Shown one piece after another: positions 1 through 7,364 of a stretch of 41,723 bases of DNA. Source of the stretch: Actinomyces naeslundii (GTDB taxonomy: Bacteria; Actinomycetota; Actinomycetes; Actinomycetales; Actinomycetaceae); NCBI RefSeq assembly GCF_001956585.1, contig NZ_MSRR01000028.1, positions 1 through 41,723 of the forward strand, written 5' to 3'. The position numbers and the translations under genes were made by a program. Numbering within the stretch: position 1 is the first letter of the stretch; the number at the start of each line of letters is the position of its first letter. The notes beneath the pieces are model-generated. The model saw only the letters and a list, made by a program, of their open reading frames with translations. It made no database searches and was not told the origin of the DNA.

Positions 1-14
1 ACGGAAAAAGGGGA

Positions 15-40
15 GGGCGCCTCCCCGGTGGGAGGCGCCC
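15..40 (-). terminator. Rho-independent terminator of rpsT
   Basis: A perfect 11-bp inverted repeat (arms 15-25 and 30-40, CGGT loop) lies 26 bp past the rpsT stop. In the minus-strand transcript the stem is followed by a short C run and then five U (positions 9 to 5), as expected of an intrinsic terminator. Confidence 0.85.
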
Positions 41-66
41 TTCAGATGCTCACTGCTGCGGTGGCC

Positions 67-327
67 TCAGATCGAGGCGACGCGCTTGGCGAGCTTGGAC
101 TTGCGGTTGGCGGCCTGGTTCTTGTGGATGACACCCTTGGAGACGGCCTTGTCCAGCTTGCGGGAGGCGGCCTTGAGGTGCTCGAGCGCGGCGTCCTTGT
201 CACCGGCCTCGACGGCCTCGCGCACGCGGCGCACGTAGGTCTTGAGCTCGGACTTGACGGACTTGTTGCGCAGGCGGGCCTTCTCATTGGTCTTAATGCG
301 CTTGATCTGGGACTTGATGTTCGCCAC
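67..327 (-). CDS. rpsT: 30S ribosomal protein S20
   Basis: The 86-residue product is a small, very basic protein that binds 16S rRNA in the 30S subunit. The N-terminus [20 protein letters not shown] and the C-terminal motif [17 protein letters not shown] are diagnostic of S20, and the length is normal for the family. Translation starts at GTG, with a GAGAAAG sequence about 9 bases upstream. It appears to be a single-gene transcript ending at the hairpin at 15-40. In many actinobacteria rpsT lies close to lepA; here lepA is about 16.5 kb away, with the secreted-protein cluster and the trp operon between them. Confidence 0.97.
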   Translation of the reverse strand: MANIKSQIKRIKTNEKARLRNKSVKSELKTYVRRVREAVEAGDKDAALEHLKAASRKLDKAVSKGVIHKNQAANRKSKLAKRVASI

Positions 328-567
328 GGTGAAACTTTCTCGCGTCTGATTGGTCGATGGCCGGAGAGAGGGTTCGCGCCACGGGCTGACATGAGGTGGT
401 GGGGCACCTGGCTGACCCGGTCGCCGGACCCCGCAGCCGGCCAGGCCAGAGGTCCAGTAGGCGACTGTATCATTCAGGATCCCCGTGTCCCCAGGCGTGA
501 AACGGGGTGCAGGCGTGAGGTGTATCGCCCCATGACCCGCTGCGCTCGGGCTGCGCTGTGCAGGCGC

Positions 568-1212
568 TCAGGAGTGGTGGTGGCGCAGGGCGGCCACGAC
601 GCCGTCGAAGACCTCCCGGTTCATCGTGGCCCCCTCGCGTCGCACCGAGGCCGGCTCCACCAGGAGCAGGCGGTCCAGGCGCACCTCGCTGGGGCGGCCC
701 TGGCGGTCCCAGTCGCCAGTGCCGACGTCGTGCCAGAAACGGCCCCAGCGCGCCTCCTGGGCGGCATCGCGGTCGTGGTCCTTGCTCGTCATCTGGGCCA
801 CGACCAGGCGAGTCTCATGACGTGCCAGGACCAGGACCGGCCGGTCCTTGCCCTGAGCGGGATCCTCCTCGAAGGGAACCCAGGCCCACACCACCTCACC
901 GGGGTCGGCGTCGCCGTCGGGGTCGGGGGAGTAGCCGAAGGCGGGCAGCCCCAAGGTGGAGACGTCGTAGACGCTGACGCCTCGCGACGAGGGGGCCGCC
1001 GCTCTCGTCGAGGAGCCGTTGTCGTGGGAGCGGGGATGAGGCGGGGTCGGCTTCGTCGTCGATGACGGCTTGGGATCGCGAGCCCGCGCGGGCGCGGCGG
1101 AACCGGAAGCCGTGCTGCCGGAGGTGCCTGACGGCGCGGAAGGCTTCTGAGTGAGGGCGTCGGAGGCGGCACGCCCGAGCAGGGTGAGGATCCGGTTGAG
1201 AAGGCTGGCCAT
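568..1212 (-). CDS. PemK/MazF-like domain protein
   Basis: The 214-residue product has two parts. Residues about 15-85 are low-complexity and rich in Ser, Ala, Pro and Thr. Residues about 90-210 resemble the PemK/MazF fold, with GEVVWAWVPFEED, then KDRPVLVLAR (the family's RPVLV strand), and VRLDRLLLV near the end. MazF/PemK proteins are usually ribosome-dependent or free mRNA endoribonucleases with a small antitoxin. No antitoxin gene is visible on either side and the protein is about twice the normal toxin length, so a role as a classical toxin is doubtful. ATG at 1212 is preferred over the in-frame GTG at 1221 because AGGGTG lies at a workable distance upstream of it. Function is inferred from the domain only. 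Confidence 0.7.
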   Translation of the reverse strand: MASLLNRILTLLGRAASDALTQKPSAPSGTSGSTASGSAAPARARDPKPSSTTKPTPPHPRSHDNGSSTRAAAPSSRGVSVYDVSTLGLPAFGYSPDPDGDADPGEVVWAWVPFEEDPAQGKDRPVLVLARHETRLVVAQMTSKDHDRDAAQEARWGRFWHDVGTGDWDRQGRPSEVRLDRLLLVEPASVRREGATMNREVFDGVVAALRHHHS

Positions 1213-1258
1213 GGGCGTCACCCTACCGTCGGACGTGATGGCGGTTCATAGACGACTC

Positions 1259-1293
1259 GGCGGTCCTCTCCCAGGTGTGGTGAGAGGACCGCC
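1259..1293 (-). terminator. Hairpin terminator after secreted paralog A
   Basis: A perfect 12-bp inverted repeat (1259-1270 and 1282-1293, 11-nt loop) sits 60 bp downstream of the stop of the gene at 1354-2865 and ahead of the PemK-like gene. There is no clear U tract, so this rests on stem strength and position. Confidence 0.6.
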
Positions 1294-1353
1294 GGTGATG
1301 GCGCCAGTGACCGCGACCGTGCGGCGCGCCCGGAGGCTCGCCTTGGTGAGGTG

Positions 1354-2865
1354 CTAGTTCCCTGTGCGTGTCACGGGGGTACAGATCGTGTGGGTCCCGG
1401 CCTCGGTACCGCCCTCACTGCCGGCGAGGTCGATTCGGGTGGTCAGTCCCTTGGAGGGGTCTTTGGGATCGCAGGTGCCCAGGGACTTCCAGGTCTCCGC
1501 GGTGACCGCCTCGGCGTTGACCTGGTAGGTGCTGGTGAAGGTCATCGTGGTTGACGAGTGGGCGTTCAGGGAGTCACCGGTGCGCAATGACAAGGAGCCG
1601 TCATCCTGGATGGCGTAGCTGTCCGGGCCGACCCACCACGGGGTACCGGTACCTGTCACGCTCTTGAGGGAGAAGCCGGCCGGAACCCCGGGCCGCAGGA
1701 CGATATCGGAGCTGGATCCGTTGGCGTCGGTGGTGTTGGTGAAGGTGACGGTGTAGCCGACCTCGACCTCGTAGGTGCCGGTGGGGGCGGCCTCGACCAG
1801 GAGATCCGTGGGATGAGTCTCCACCTCAATCACCGGCCGGTGGTTGACGTAGTCGCTGGAGAAGGTCTGGTTGCCGGTGGTGAGTGCGGCCTTGACCCGG
1901 TTGCGTCCCACGACGCCGGTCAGGTCCACCTGGCAGGTGATGTCCTTGCCCTGGGGGACCTTCGCTGTACCGCTGGAGACGGTGAGGTTCTCGGCCGGTC
2001 CCGTGGCGGAGACGACCTTGCCTCCGAAGGCGGTCAGGTCGCAGGTCAGGGTGCCCACCTGGGCCTGTCCCTTGGTCCGGCCGGCGGAGATGGTGAAGTC
2101 GGACAGGGGCGTGGTGGAGTCGTTCCTCGCCGTCATGGTGAAACGGGAAGTGTCCTTGGCGGCGCCGTCGACCCTGACGTCCTCGACGGACACGGTGGCG
2201 TGAGCCTCGCTGGCAGCGGGCTTGTGCGCGCTGACAGTGGGCCGAAGAATCGCGTTGCGTGTGGAGACCTCGATGGTGGGGGTGAAACGGTAGCTGCGCG
2301 CGTCCGCGCCGGGAGCCGCCACCGTGGTCCCCAGATCCAGGTCGAGGTAGCTGCTCTTGTCCCATTGGGTGTAGAAGTTGATCTCATAGGTCAGCTTCAG
2401 GTGCTCAGGAGTGCAGGAAACGGCTTTGACCGAGCCGATGGGCTCACCCAGCAGTGGGTTGTACAGCTCAGAGATGGAACTCAGCTCGGAGTCCACGATC
2501 AAGGCCGGGGGCTCACCCTCGCCCTTGTCGATGTAGAAGGAGCTCGTCCCGGCCACCTCGTCACCGTTCTGGGAGGGGCAGGTCCAGGTCCACTGGCCCG
2601 GCACGGAGTCGGCCTCAATGGTGACGTCCGTGGCGCTCTTCGGGGCAATAGCTGATGGGATGCGGACCTTCCAGCTCAGGCAGCCCTCGGCATTGCCGGA
2701 GCCATGGCAGCCGGCACCGGCCGTGTGGTAGAGCCCCTCCACGGTGATGTCGGTATCAGCGGAGGCCGGGGCTGCGACGGCTGCGGCGGCAAGCAGGGGA
2801 AGAGCCAGGGCAATGCGCAGGAGGCGCCGCCAGGGAAGAGCGGGTGGGGAGGATGGGAAGTGCAT
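1354..2865 (-). CDS. Secreted three-domain protein, tandem paralog A (function unknown)
   Basis: The 503-residue product has a Sec signal peptide (WRRLLR, a hydrophobic Ala/Leu core, cleavage after APASA, about residue 35). The mature part divides into an N-domain (about 37-205), a middle domain (about 222-340) and a C-terminal Ig-like/DUF11-like domain (about 345-503, with EVGYTVTFTNTTDANGSSSD). Eight cysteines are shared with the long paralogs (GCHG, GCLSW, WTWTC, VSCTPEH, LTCDL, ITCQV, GTCDP, ICTPV), which suggests four disulfides outside the cell. There is no LPXTG motif and no C-terminal membrane segment, so it is probably released or held non-covalently. ATG at 2865 is chosen because GAAAGG lies 7 bases upstream, an arrangement repeated in the paralogs; a GTG two codons earlier is too close. 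Adhesin-like or surface-coat roles are possible but unproven. Confidence 0.85.
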   Translation of the reverse strand: MHFPSSPPALPWRRLLRIALALPLLAAAAVAAPASADTDITVEGLYHTAGAGCHGSGNAEGCLSWKVRIPSAIAPKSATDVTIEADSVPGQWTWTCPSQNGDEVAGTSSFYIDKGEGEPPALIVDSELSSISELYNPLLGEPIGSVKAVSCTPEHLKLTYEINFYTQWDKSSYLDLDLGTTVAAPGADARSYRFTPTIEVSTRNAILRPTVSAHKPAASEAHATVSVEDVRVDGAAKDTSRFTMTARNDSTTPLSDFTISAGRTKGQAQVGTLTCDLTAFGGKVVSATGPAENLTVSSGTAKVPQGKDITCQVDLTGVVGRNRVKAALTTGNQTFSSDYVNHRPVIEVETHPTDLLVEAAPTGTYEVEVGYTVTFTNTTDANGSSSDIVLRPGVPAGFSLKSVTGTGTPWWVGPDSYAIQDDGSLSLRTGDSLNAHSSTTMTFTSTYQVNAEAVTAETWKSLGTCDPKDPSKGLTTRIDLAGSEGGTEAGTHTICTPVTRTGN

Positions 2866-2965
2866 GAGCACGCCTTTCGGTGAGGTGAATGGAGTAAGGA
2901 ACGAATTGCGTCTTCAACGGACTGCTTCTTACTGAATGGGATTCCCGTTGTGGGAGACAGCCATA

Positions 2966-3006
2966 TGAAGGTCGGATAGGTGAAATACTCACCTATCCGA
3001 CCTTCA
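2966..3006 (-). terminator. 18-bp hairpin terminator after paralog B
   Basis: A perfect 18-bp inverted repeat (2966-2983 and 2989-3006) with the 5-nt loop AATAC lies 32 bp past the stop of the gene at 3038-4567. It contains the AGGTCGG core also found in the hairpins after paralogs C and D. There is no strong U tract. Confidence 0.75.
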
Positions 3007-3037
3007 ACCAGCCAGGTTGACCGGCCTGAGCTCGTGC

Positions 3038-4567
3038 TCAGTTCTTCGTGCGCGTCACGGTGGTGCAGGTCGAGTAGGTGCCGGGCTCAACCCCATCGCT
3101 GCCGACGACGTCGATCTGGGTGGTCAGTCCCTTGGAGGGGTCTTTGGGATCGCAGGTACCCAGGGCCTTCCAGGTGTCCTCGGTGACCGCCTCGGCGTTG
3201 ACCTCGTAGAAGGTGGTGAAGGTCATCGTGGTTGATGAGTTGGCGTGCAGGGTGTCTTCCGTGGACAGCGGCACGGAGCCATCCGGTTGGATCGCGTAGT
3301 CGTCCATGCTGATCCACCACGGGACACCGCTGCCCCACACGTACTTGAGGGTGAAGCCGGCGGGGACCCGGGGGTGCAAAACGATATTGGAGGTCTGTCC
3401 GTCGGCGTCGGTGTTATTGGTGAAGGTGACGCTGTAGCCGACCTCGACCTCATAGGTGCCGGTGGGGTCGGCCTCAACGCCGCGATCAGTGGGCTGGACC
3501 TTCACCTCGCTGATGGGGTGGTCCTTGGTGTAGTCGCTGGAGAAGGTCTGTCCGTCGGTGGTGAGTGCGGCCTTGAAAGTGTTACGTCCCACGACGCCGC
3601 TGAGGTCCACCTGGCAGGTGATGTCCTTGCCCTGGGGGACCTTCGCTGTACCGCTGGAGACGGTGAGGTTCTCGGCCGGTCCCGTGGCGGAGACGACCTT
3701 GCCTCCGAAGGCGGTCAGGTCGCAGGTCAGGGCGGTCACCTGGGCCTGTCCCCTGGACCGGCTGGCGGAGATGGTGAAGTCGGACAGGGGTGTGGCCGAG
3801 TCGTTCCTCGCTGTCATGGTGAAGCGGGAGGCGTCCTTGGCGGCGCCGTCGACCCTGACGTCCTCGACCGACACGGTGGCGTGAGCCGCGCTGGCAGCCG
3901 GCTTCTGAGCCGTAGCGGTGGGCGTGAGAACCAGGCTGGCCGCGGAGGTCGTGATCTTCGGGCTGAAGGTATAGCTGCGTGCGTCTGCGCCGGGAGCCAC
4001 CACCGTGGTCCCCAGGTCCAGGTCGAGATAGGAGCTCTGGTCCCAGGCGGCGTCGAAGTTGACCTCATAGGTCAGGCTCAGGTGCTCAGGGGTGCAGGAA
4101 ACCGCTGTGACCGAGCCGGCGCTGTCCCCCTTCTGGTTGTAGTACAGGTGGTCGAAGAAGCCCAGGCCGGAATCGGCCAGCTTCGATGCGGGCTCGTCCT
4201 TGCCCTTGTCGATGTAGAAGGCGCTGGTCCCGGCTACCCTGTCGCCGTCCGGGGAGGGGCAGGACCAGGTCCACTGACCCGGCACGGAGTCGGCCTCAAT
4301 GGTGACGGTGGTGGATGAGTTCGGGGCGACGGTCGAGGGGACGCGCACACCCCAGCTCAGGCAGCCGTCGGCACTGTCGGAGCCGTGGCATCCGGCGCCG
4401 GCCGGGTGGTAGCGCCCCTCCACGGTGATACCGGTGTCCGGGGTGGCGGTCGGGACGGCTGCGCTCACCGGAGCGGCAACGGCGCCGACGGTGAGCAGGG
4501 GAAGAGCGATGGCGACGCCCAGGAGGCGTTGCCGCAGCCCAGCGGGAAGAGAAGGTGGGGTGTGCAC
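3038..4567 (-). CDS. Secreted three-domain protein, tandem paralog B (function unknown)
   Basis: The 509-residue product is collinear with paralog A and ends in the same way (GLTTQIDVVGSDG, then CTTVTRTKN). The signal peptide ends near VSAA, followed by a short Pro/Thr-rich stretch (VPTATPDTG). The N-domain, middle domain and TFTNNTDADG-containing C-domain are all present, with the eight conserved cysteines. The start is taken as GTG at 4567, because GAGAAAGG lies 7 bases upstream exactly as in the paralogs; an in-frame ATG at 4615 would add 16 residues upstream of the ribosome-binding site and is unlikely. The middle domain contains a 130-bp stretch identical to paralog A. Its own terminator follows at 2966-3006. 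No enzymatic motif was found. Confidence 0.85.
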   Translation of the reverse strand: MHTPPSLPAGLRQRLLGVAIALPLLTVGAVAAPVSAAVPTATPDTGITVEGRYHPAGAGCHGSDSADGCLSWGVRVPSTVAPNSSTTVTIEADSVPGQWTWSCPSPDGDRVAGTSAFYIDKGKDEPASKLADSGLGFFDHLYYNQKGDSAGSVTAVSCTPEHLSLTYEVNFDAAWDQSSYLDLDLGTTVVAPGADARSYTFSPKITTSAASLVLTPTATAQKPAASAAHATVSVEDVRVDGAAKDASRFTMTARNDSATPLSDFTISASRSRGQAQVTALTCDLTAFGGKVVSATGPAENLTVSSGTAKVPQGKDITCQVDLSGVVGRNTFKAALTTDGQTFSSDYTKDHPISEVKVQPTDRGVEADPTGTYEVEVGYSVTFTNNTDADGQTSNIVLHPRVPAGFTLKYVWGSGVPWWISMDDYAIQPDGSVPLSTEDTLHANSSTTMTFTTFYEVNAEAVTEDTWKALGTCDPKDPSKGLTTQIDVVGSDGVEPGTYSTCTTVTRTKN

Positions 4568-4634
4568 GAGCACGCCTTTCTCCGAGGGGATCGGGATGGG
4601 AACCAATTGCCTCATTAATATATCGTCAAGAAGG

Positions 4635-4662
4635 ACATTATCAAAAGGTTGGAATACTCCCT
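4635..4662 (-). promoter_or_regulatory. Conserved upstream block of paralog B (probable promoter)
   Basis: Read on the minus strand this block starts GGGAGTATTCC and contains GATAAT, a good -10 candidate, about 70 bases before the start codon. It aligns with the blocks upstream of paralogs C and D (G-rich start, then ATA/ATAT, then T-G-[AT]-C, then an AT-rich CGATATAT after 8 bases). The exact -35 is not clear. Confidence 0.4.
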
Positions 4663-4695
4663 ACATGCGACCTTTTCCCCGTTAGGAATGGCGAA

Positions 4696-4741
4696 GACGA
4701 AGGTCGGGTAGGCGACGACTTTCGCCTACCCGACCTTCGTC
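4696..4741 (-). terminator. 20-bp hairpin terminator after paralog C
   Basis: A perfect 20-bp inverted repeat (4696-4715 and 4722-4741) with a 6-nt loop lies 30 bp beyond the stop of the gene at 4771-6294. The stem includes the shared AGGTCGGGTAGGCGA core. Confidence 0.75.
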
Positions 4742-4770
4742 CAGTCGGATCGACCGACCGATATTCCTGG

Positions 4771-6294
4771 TCAGCTCTTCGTGCGCGTCACGGTGGTGCA
4801 GGTCGAGTGGGTCCCGGCCTCGATGCCGGCGTAGCTGCCGGCGATGTCGATCCGGGTGGTCAGTCCCTGGGAGGAGTCCTGGGGGTTGCAGGTGCCCAGG
4901 GCCTTCCAGCCCTCCTCGGTGATGGCGTCGGCGTTGACCGTATAGGTGTTCGTGAAGGTCATCGTGGTGGAAGAGTTGGCGTACAGGGCATCGCCCGTGG
5001 ACAGCGGCACGGAGCCATCCGGTCGGATCGCATAGTCGTCCTCGTGGATCCACCAGGGGGTACCAGTACCTGTCACGTTCTTGAGTGTGAAGCCGGCGGG
5101 GACCTGTGGTCGCAGGACGATATCGGAGCCGGATCCGTCGGCGTCGGTGGTGTTGGTGAAGGTGACGGTGTAGTCGATCTTGACGTCGTAGGTGCCGGTG
5201 GGGGCTGCCTCGACGTTGCTCTGCGCACCCTTGACCGAGACCTCTCCCACTGGGCGGTCGTTGATGTAGTCGCTGGAGAAGCTCTGGTCGCCGGTGGTGA
5301 GGGCGGCCTTGAAGGTATTGCGTCCGACGACGCCGGTCAGGTCCACCTGGCAGGTGATCTCCTTGCCCTCGGGCACCTTCGCTTTGCCACTGGAGACCTT
5401 AAGGCTCTCGGCCGGGCCCTTGGCGGAGACGACCTCGCCGCCGAAGGCGGTCAGGTCGCAGGTCAGGGCGGTCGCCGAGGCCTGCCCCCTGCTGCGCGAG
5501 ACGTCGATGGTGAAGTCGGACAGAGGAGTGGTCGAGTCGTTCTTCGCCTTCATGGTGAAGCGCCCGGCGTCCTTGGCGGCGCCATCGATCGTGACCTTCT
5601 CGGTGGTGACGGTGGCGTGAGGGGTACTGGCGGCAGGCTTCTGCGCCGTGGCGGTGGGGGTCTGCGGCGTGCCATCAACCGAGGTCGTGATCTTCGGGCT
5701 GAAGGTGTAGGAACGCGCGTCCACACCGGGGGCTGCGACTGTCGTCCCAATGCTCAGGTCCAGGTAGGAGCCCTCTTCCCGGACCAGTGAATCGATCTTG
5801 TAGGTCAGGCTGAGGTGCTCGGGTGTGCAGTCCACGTTGGTGGGAAATCCAGCGCTCAAGCCGTGCTTGTCGTAAACGAGCTGGTCGGCTACTCCAAGGT
5901 CGGAGGAGGCCAGCTGTTTGAGCTCTCCGTTGGCGGAGTGGTTGAAGAACGCCGCCGTGCCGGCGACACGGCTCGTCGAGGGGCAGGTCCAGGTCCACTG
6001 GCCCGGCACGGAATCAGCCTCGACAGTGACGGTGAGCTCCTGTTTGGGCGCGATGGTGGACGGGACTCGCAGGCCCCAGCTGAGGCACTCGGCGGAATTC
6101 TCCTTGCCGTGGCAGCCCGAACCGCCGGGGTTATAGCTTCCGGACACGGTGATTCCGCTGTCCGTCGGAGCCTGAGGCGCCGGCTCCGCCTGAGCCGGGG
6201 AGGTGATGAGGCCGGCGACCAGGAGTGGAAGGGCCATGGCGACGCCGAGCAGGCGCCGCCATGGCCGTGAGGGATGGGAACGTAAAATACTCAT
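4771..6294 (-). CDS. Secreted three-domain protein, tandem paralog C (function unknown)
   Basis: The 507-residue product has a signal peptide (WRRLLGVAMALPLLVAGLITSPAQA) followed by EPAPQAPTDSG and then the same three-domain layout as paralogs A and B: N-domain with GCHGKENSAECLSW and WTWTC, middle domain with LTCDLTAFGGEVV and ITCQVDLTGVVGR, and C-domain with VTFTNTTDADGSGSD. It keeps the eight conserved cysteines. ATG at 6294 is preferred to the ATG at 6300 because GAGAAAGG is then 7 bases upstream. In the middle domain it is clearly more divergent in DNA than A and B are from each other, while its N-domain shares DNA stretches with paralog D. Function unknown; extracellular location is inferred. 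Confidence 0.85.
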   Translation of the reverse strand: MSILRSHPSRPWRRLLGVAMALPLLVAGLITSPAQAEPAPQAPTDSGITVSGSYNPGGSGCHGKENSAECLSWGLRVPSTIAPKQELTVTVEADSVPGQWTWTCPSTSRVAGTAAFFNHSANGELKQLASSDLGVADQLVYDKHGLSAGFPTNVDCTPEHLSLTYKIDSLVREEGSYLDLSIGTTVAAPGVDARSYTFSPKITTSVDGTPQTPTATAQKPAASTPHATVTTEKVTIDGAAKDAGRFTMKAKNDSTTPLSDFTIDVSRSRGQASATALTCDLTAFGGEVVSAKGPAESLKVSSGKAKVPEGKEITCQVDLTGVVGRNTFKAALTTGDQSFSSDYINDRPVGEVSVKGAQSNVEAAPTGTYDVKIDYTVTFTNTTDADGSGSDIVLRPQVPAGFTLKNVTGTGTPWWIHEDDYAIRPDGSVPLSTGDALYANSSTTMTFTNTYTVNADAITEEGWKALGTCNPQDSSQGLTTRIDIAGSYAGIEAGTHSTCTTVTRTKS

Positions 6295-6340
6295 GAGCAT
6301 GCCTTTCTCCGAGGTTATCGGCTGAGGTGGGTTGTCTCAT

Positions 6341-6385
6341 CAACATATAGATGAGTTGGTCGATATTGGATGTGTATTATTCCCC
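6341..6385 (-). promoter_or_regulatory. Conserved upstream block of paralog C
   Basis: On the minus strand the block reads GGGGAAT, 16 bases, then AATATCGAC, 8 bases, then CTATATGTTG. The same elements at the same spacing occur upstream of paralog D (7211-7255). A dyad (CTCATC...GATGAG, 6337-6356) overlaps the CTATATGTTG end. This is probably promoter plus operator; which elements are -35 and -10 cannot be fixed by eye. Confidence 0.45.
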
Positions 6386-6431
6386 TCCAATCGGGTCGTC
6401 TGGAGTTGGATGAGAGTGGGGCGCCCATAAC

Positions 6432-6477
6432 GACAGAGGTCGGGCGCGCGAAGGTTTTGAAGCGCCCGACCTCTGTC
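6432..6477 (-). terminator. 16-bp hairpin terminator after paralog D
   Basis: A perfect 16-bp inverted repeat (6432-6447 and 6462-6477, 14-nt loop) lies 18 bp beyond the stop of the gene at 6496-7152. It carries the AGGTCGGGCG core related to the terminators of paralogs B and C. Confidence 0.7.
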
Positions 6478-6495
6478 ATTCCGTTTTCCGTGGCT

Positions 6496-7152
6496 CTAAC
6501 GGGGCACTGCGTTCTCAGCAGGCTTCTTCACAGTTGCTGTGATCTTCTGAGGTGTGTTGTCTGCGGAGGTCGTGACAGTCGGCGAGAAGGAGTAGGTGTA
6601 CTCGCCGGACCCTGGGGTCGTCGTAGTCGTTCCAAAGCTCAGGTCGAGGTATGAGCCTCCGGAGCGCACCAGGTGATCGATCTTGTAGGTGATGCTCAGA
6701 TGCTCCGGGGTGCACGTGACGGCCTCGACCTGTCCGGCGCTGTCTCCGTATACGCCGTAATGAAGCTTTGCGGAGGACTTGAGGCTGGACTCGCTCAGCT
6801 TGTTGCTCGGGGAGTCGTAGAACGCTGCCGTGCCGGCGATCCGGTCGCTCGCGAGGCAGTTCCACGCCCACCGGCCGGGGGTGGAGTCGGCCTCGATGGT
6901 CACGGTGAGGTCCTTCTTCGGTGTGATGGTGGACGGGACTCGCAGGCCCCAGCTGAGGCAGTCGGCGCTGGTGCCCGAGCCCTGGCATCCGGCGCCGCTC
7001 GAGTTGTAGATCCCGGAGGCGATGATGCTCTCGGGGGCGGGGGCGGCCTGCGCTGGTGAGGCGAGCAGGCCGGCGACGAGTAGGGGCAGGGCTGCGGTGA
7101 CGCCGGCAAGGCGTTGCCATGAGCGCGTGGAATGGGTGCGTAGTAAGCGCAT
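6496..7152 (-). CDS. Short secreted paralog D: N-domain only
   Basis: The 218-residue product has a signal peptide ending at ASPAQA and a single domain matching the N-domain of paralogs A-C (GCQGSGTSADCLSWGLRVPST, then WAWNC, VTCTPEHLSITYKIDH, SYLDLSFGTT). It stops right after TVKKPAENAVPR, which is the hinge between N- and middle domains in the longer proteins. No remnant of the other two domains is seen downstream; the terminator follows at once, so this looks like a settled short form rather than a decaying gene. It keeps the four N-domain cysteines. ATG at 7152 is chosen because GAGAAAGG lies 7 bases upstream; a start at 7233 would bury the signal peptide. Function unknown. Confidence 0.8.
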   Translation of the reverse strand: MRLLRTHSTRSWQRLAGVTAALPLLVAGLLASPAQAAPAPESIIASGIYNSSGAGCQGSGTSADCLSWGLRVPSTITPKKDLTVTIEADSTPGRWAWNCLASDRIAGTAAFYDSPSNKLSESSLKSSAKLHYGVYGDSAGQVEAVTCTPEHLSITYKIDHLVRSGGSYLDLSFGTTTTTPGSGEYTYSFSPTVTTSADNTPQKITATVKKPAENAVPR

Positions 7153-7210
7153 CGGTCTGCCTTTCTCTGGGGTGGCCGGGTGGGTGCCGGGTGGATATGG
7201 ACTGTCCGAC

Positions 7211-7255
7211 CAACATATAGTCCGAACAGTCAATATCGAAGGGGGATTGTTCCCC
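7211..7255 (-). promoter_or_regulatory. Conserved upstream block of paralog D
   Basis: On the minus strand the block reads GGGGAAC, 16 bases, then ATATTGAC, 8 bases, then CTATATGTTG, matching the block of paralog C in sequence and spacing. It lies about 60-100 bases upstream of the start codon. Confidence 0.45.
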
Positions 7256-7292
7256 GTGGAGTTCTATCCCCGGCGAGCAGGACACCGACGAC

Positions 7293-7332
7293 GAGGGTCG
7301 GTGACACAGGTGCTTCCGTGTCACCGACCCTC
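7293..7332 (-). terminator. Terminator of the trp operon
   Basis: A perfect 15-bp inverted repeat (7293-7307 and 7318-7332, 10-nt loop) lies 32 bp downstream of the trpA stop and upstream of the secreted-protein cluster. It shares the GGGTCGG core with the neighbouring hairpins. Confidence 0.75.
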
Positions 7333-7364
7333 TGCTGTCCCGGACGGCCTGCTGATGTCGGCCG

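Noticed and set aside
3245-4318. Plus-strand open frames opposite the secreted paralogs
   Set aside because: They mirror each other only because the real genes are paralogs; no signal or domain is visible.
1354-7152. Reading the four paralogs as LPXTG-anchored pilins or fimbrial adhesins
   Set aside because: No sorting signal, no C-terminal hydrophobic segment and no sortase gene nearby.
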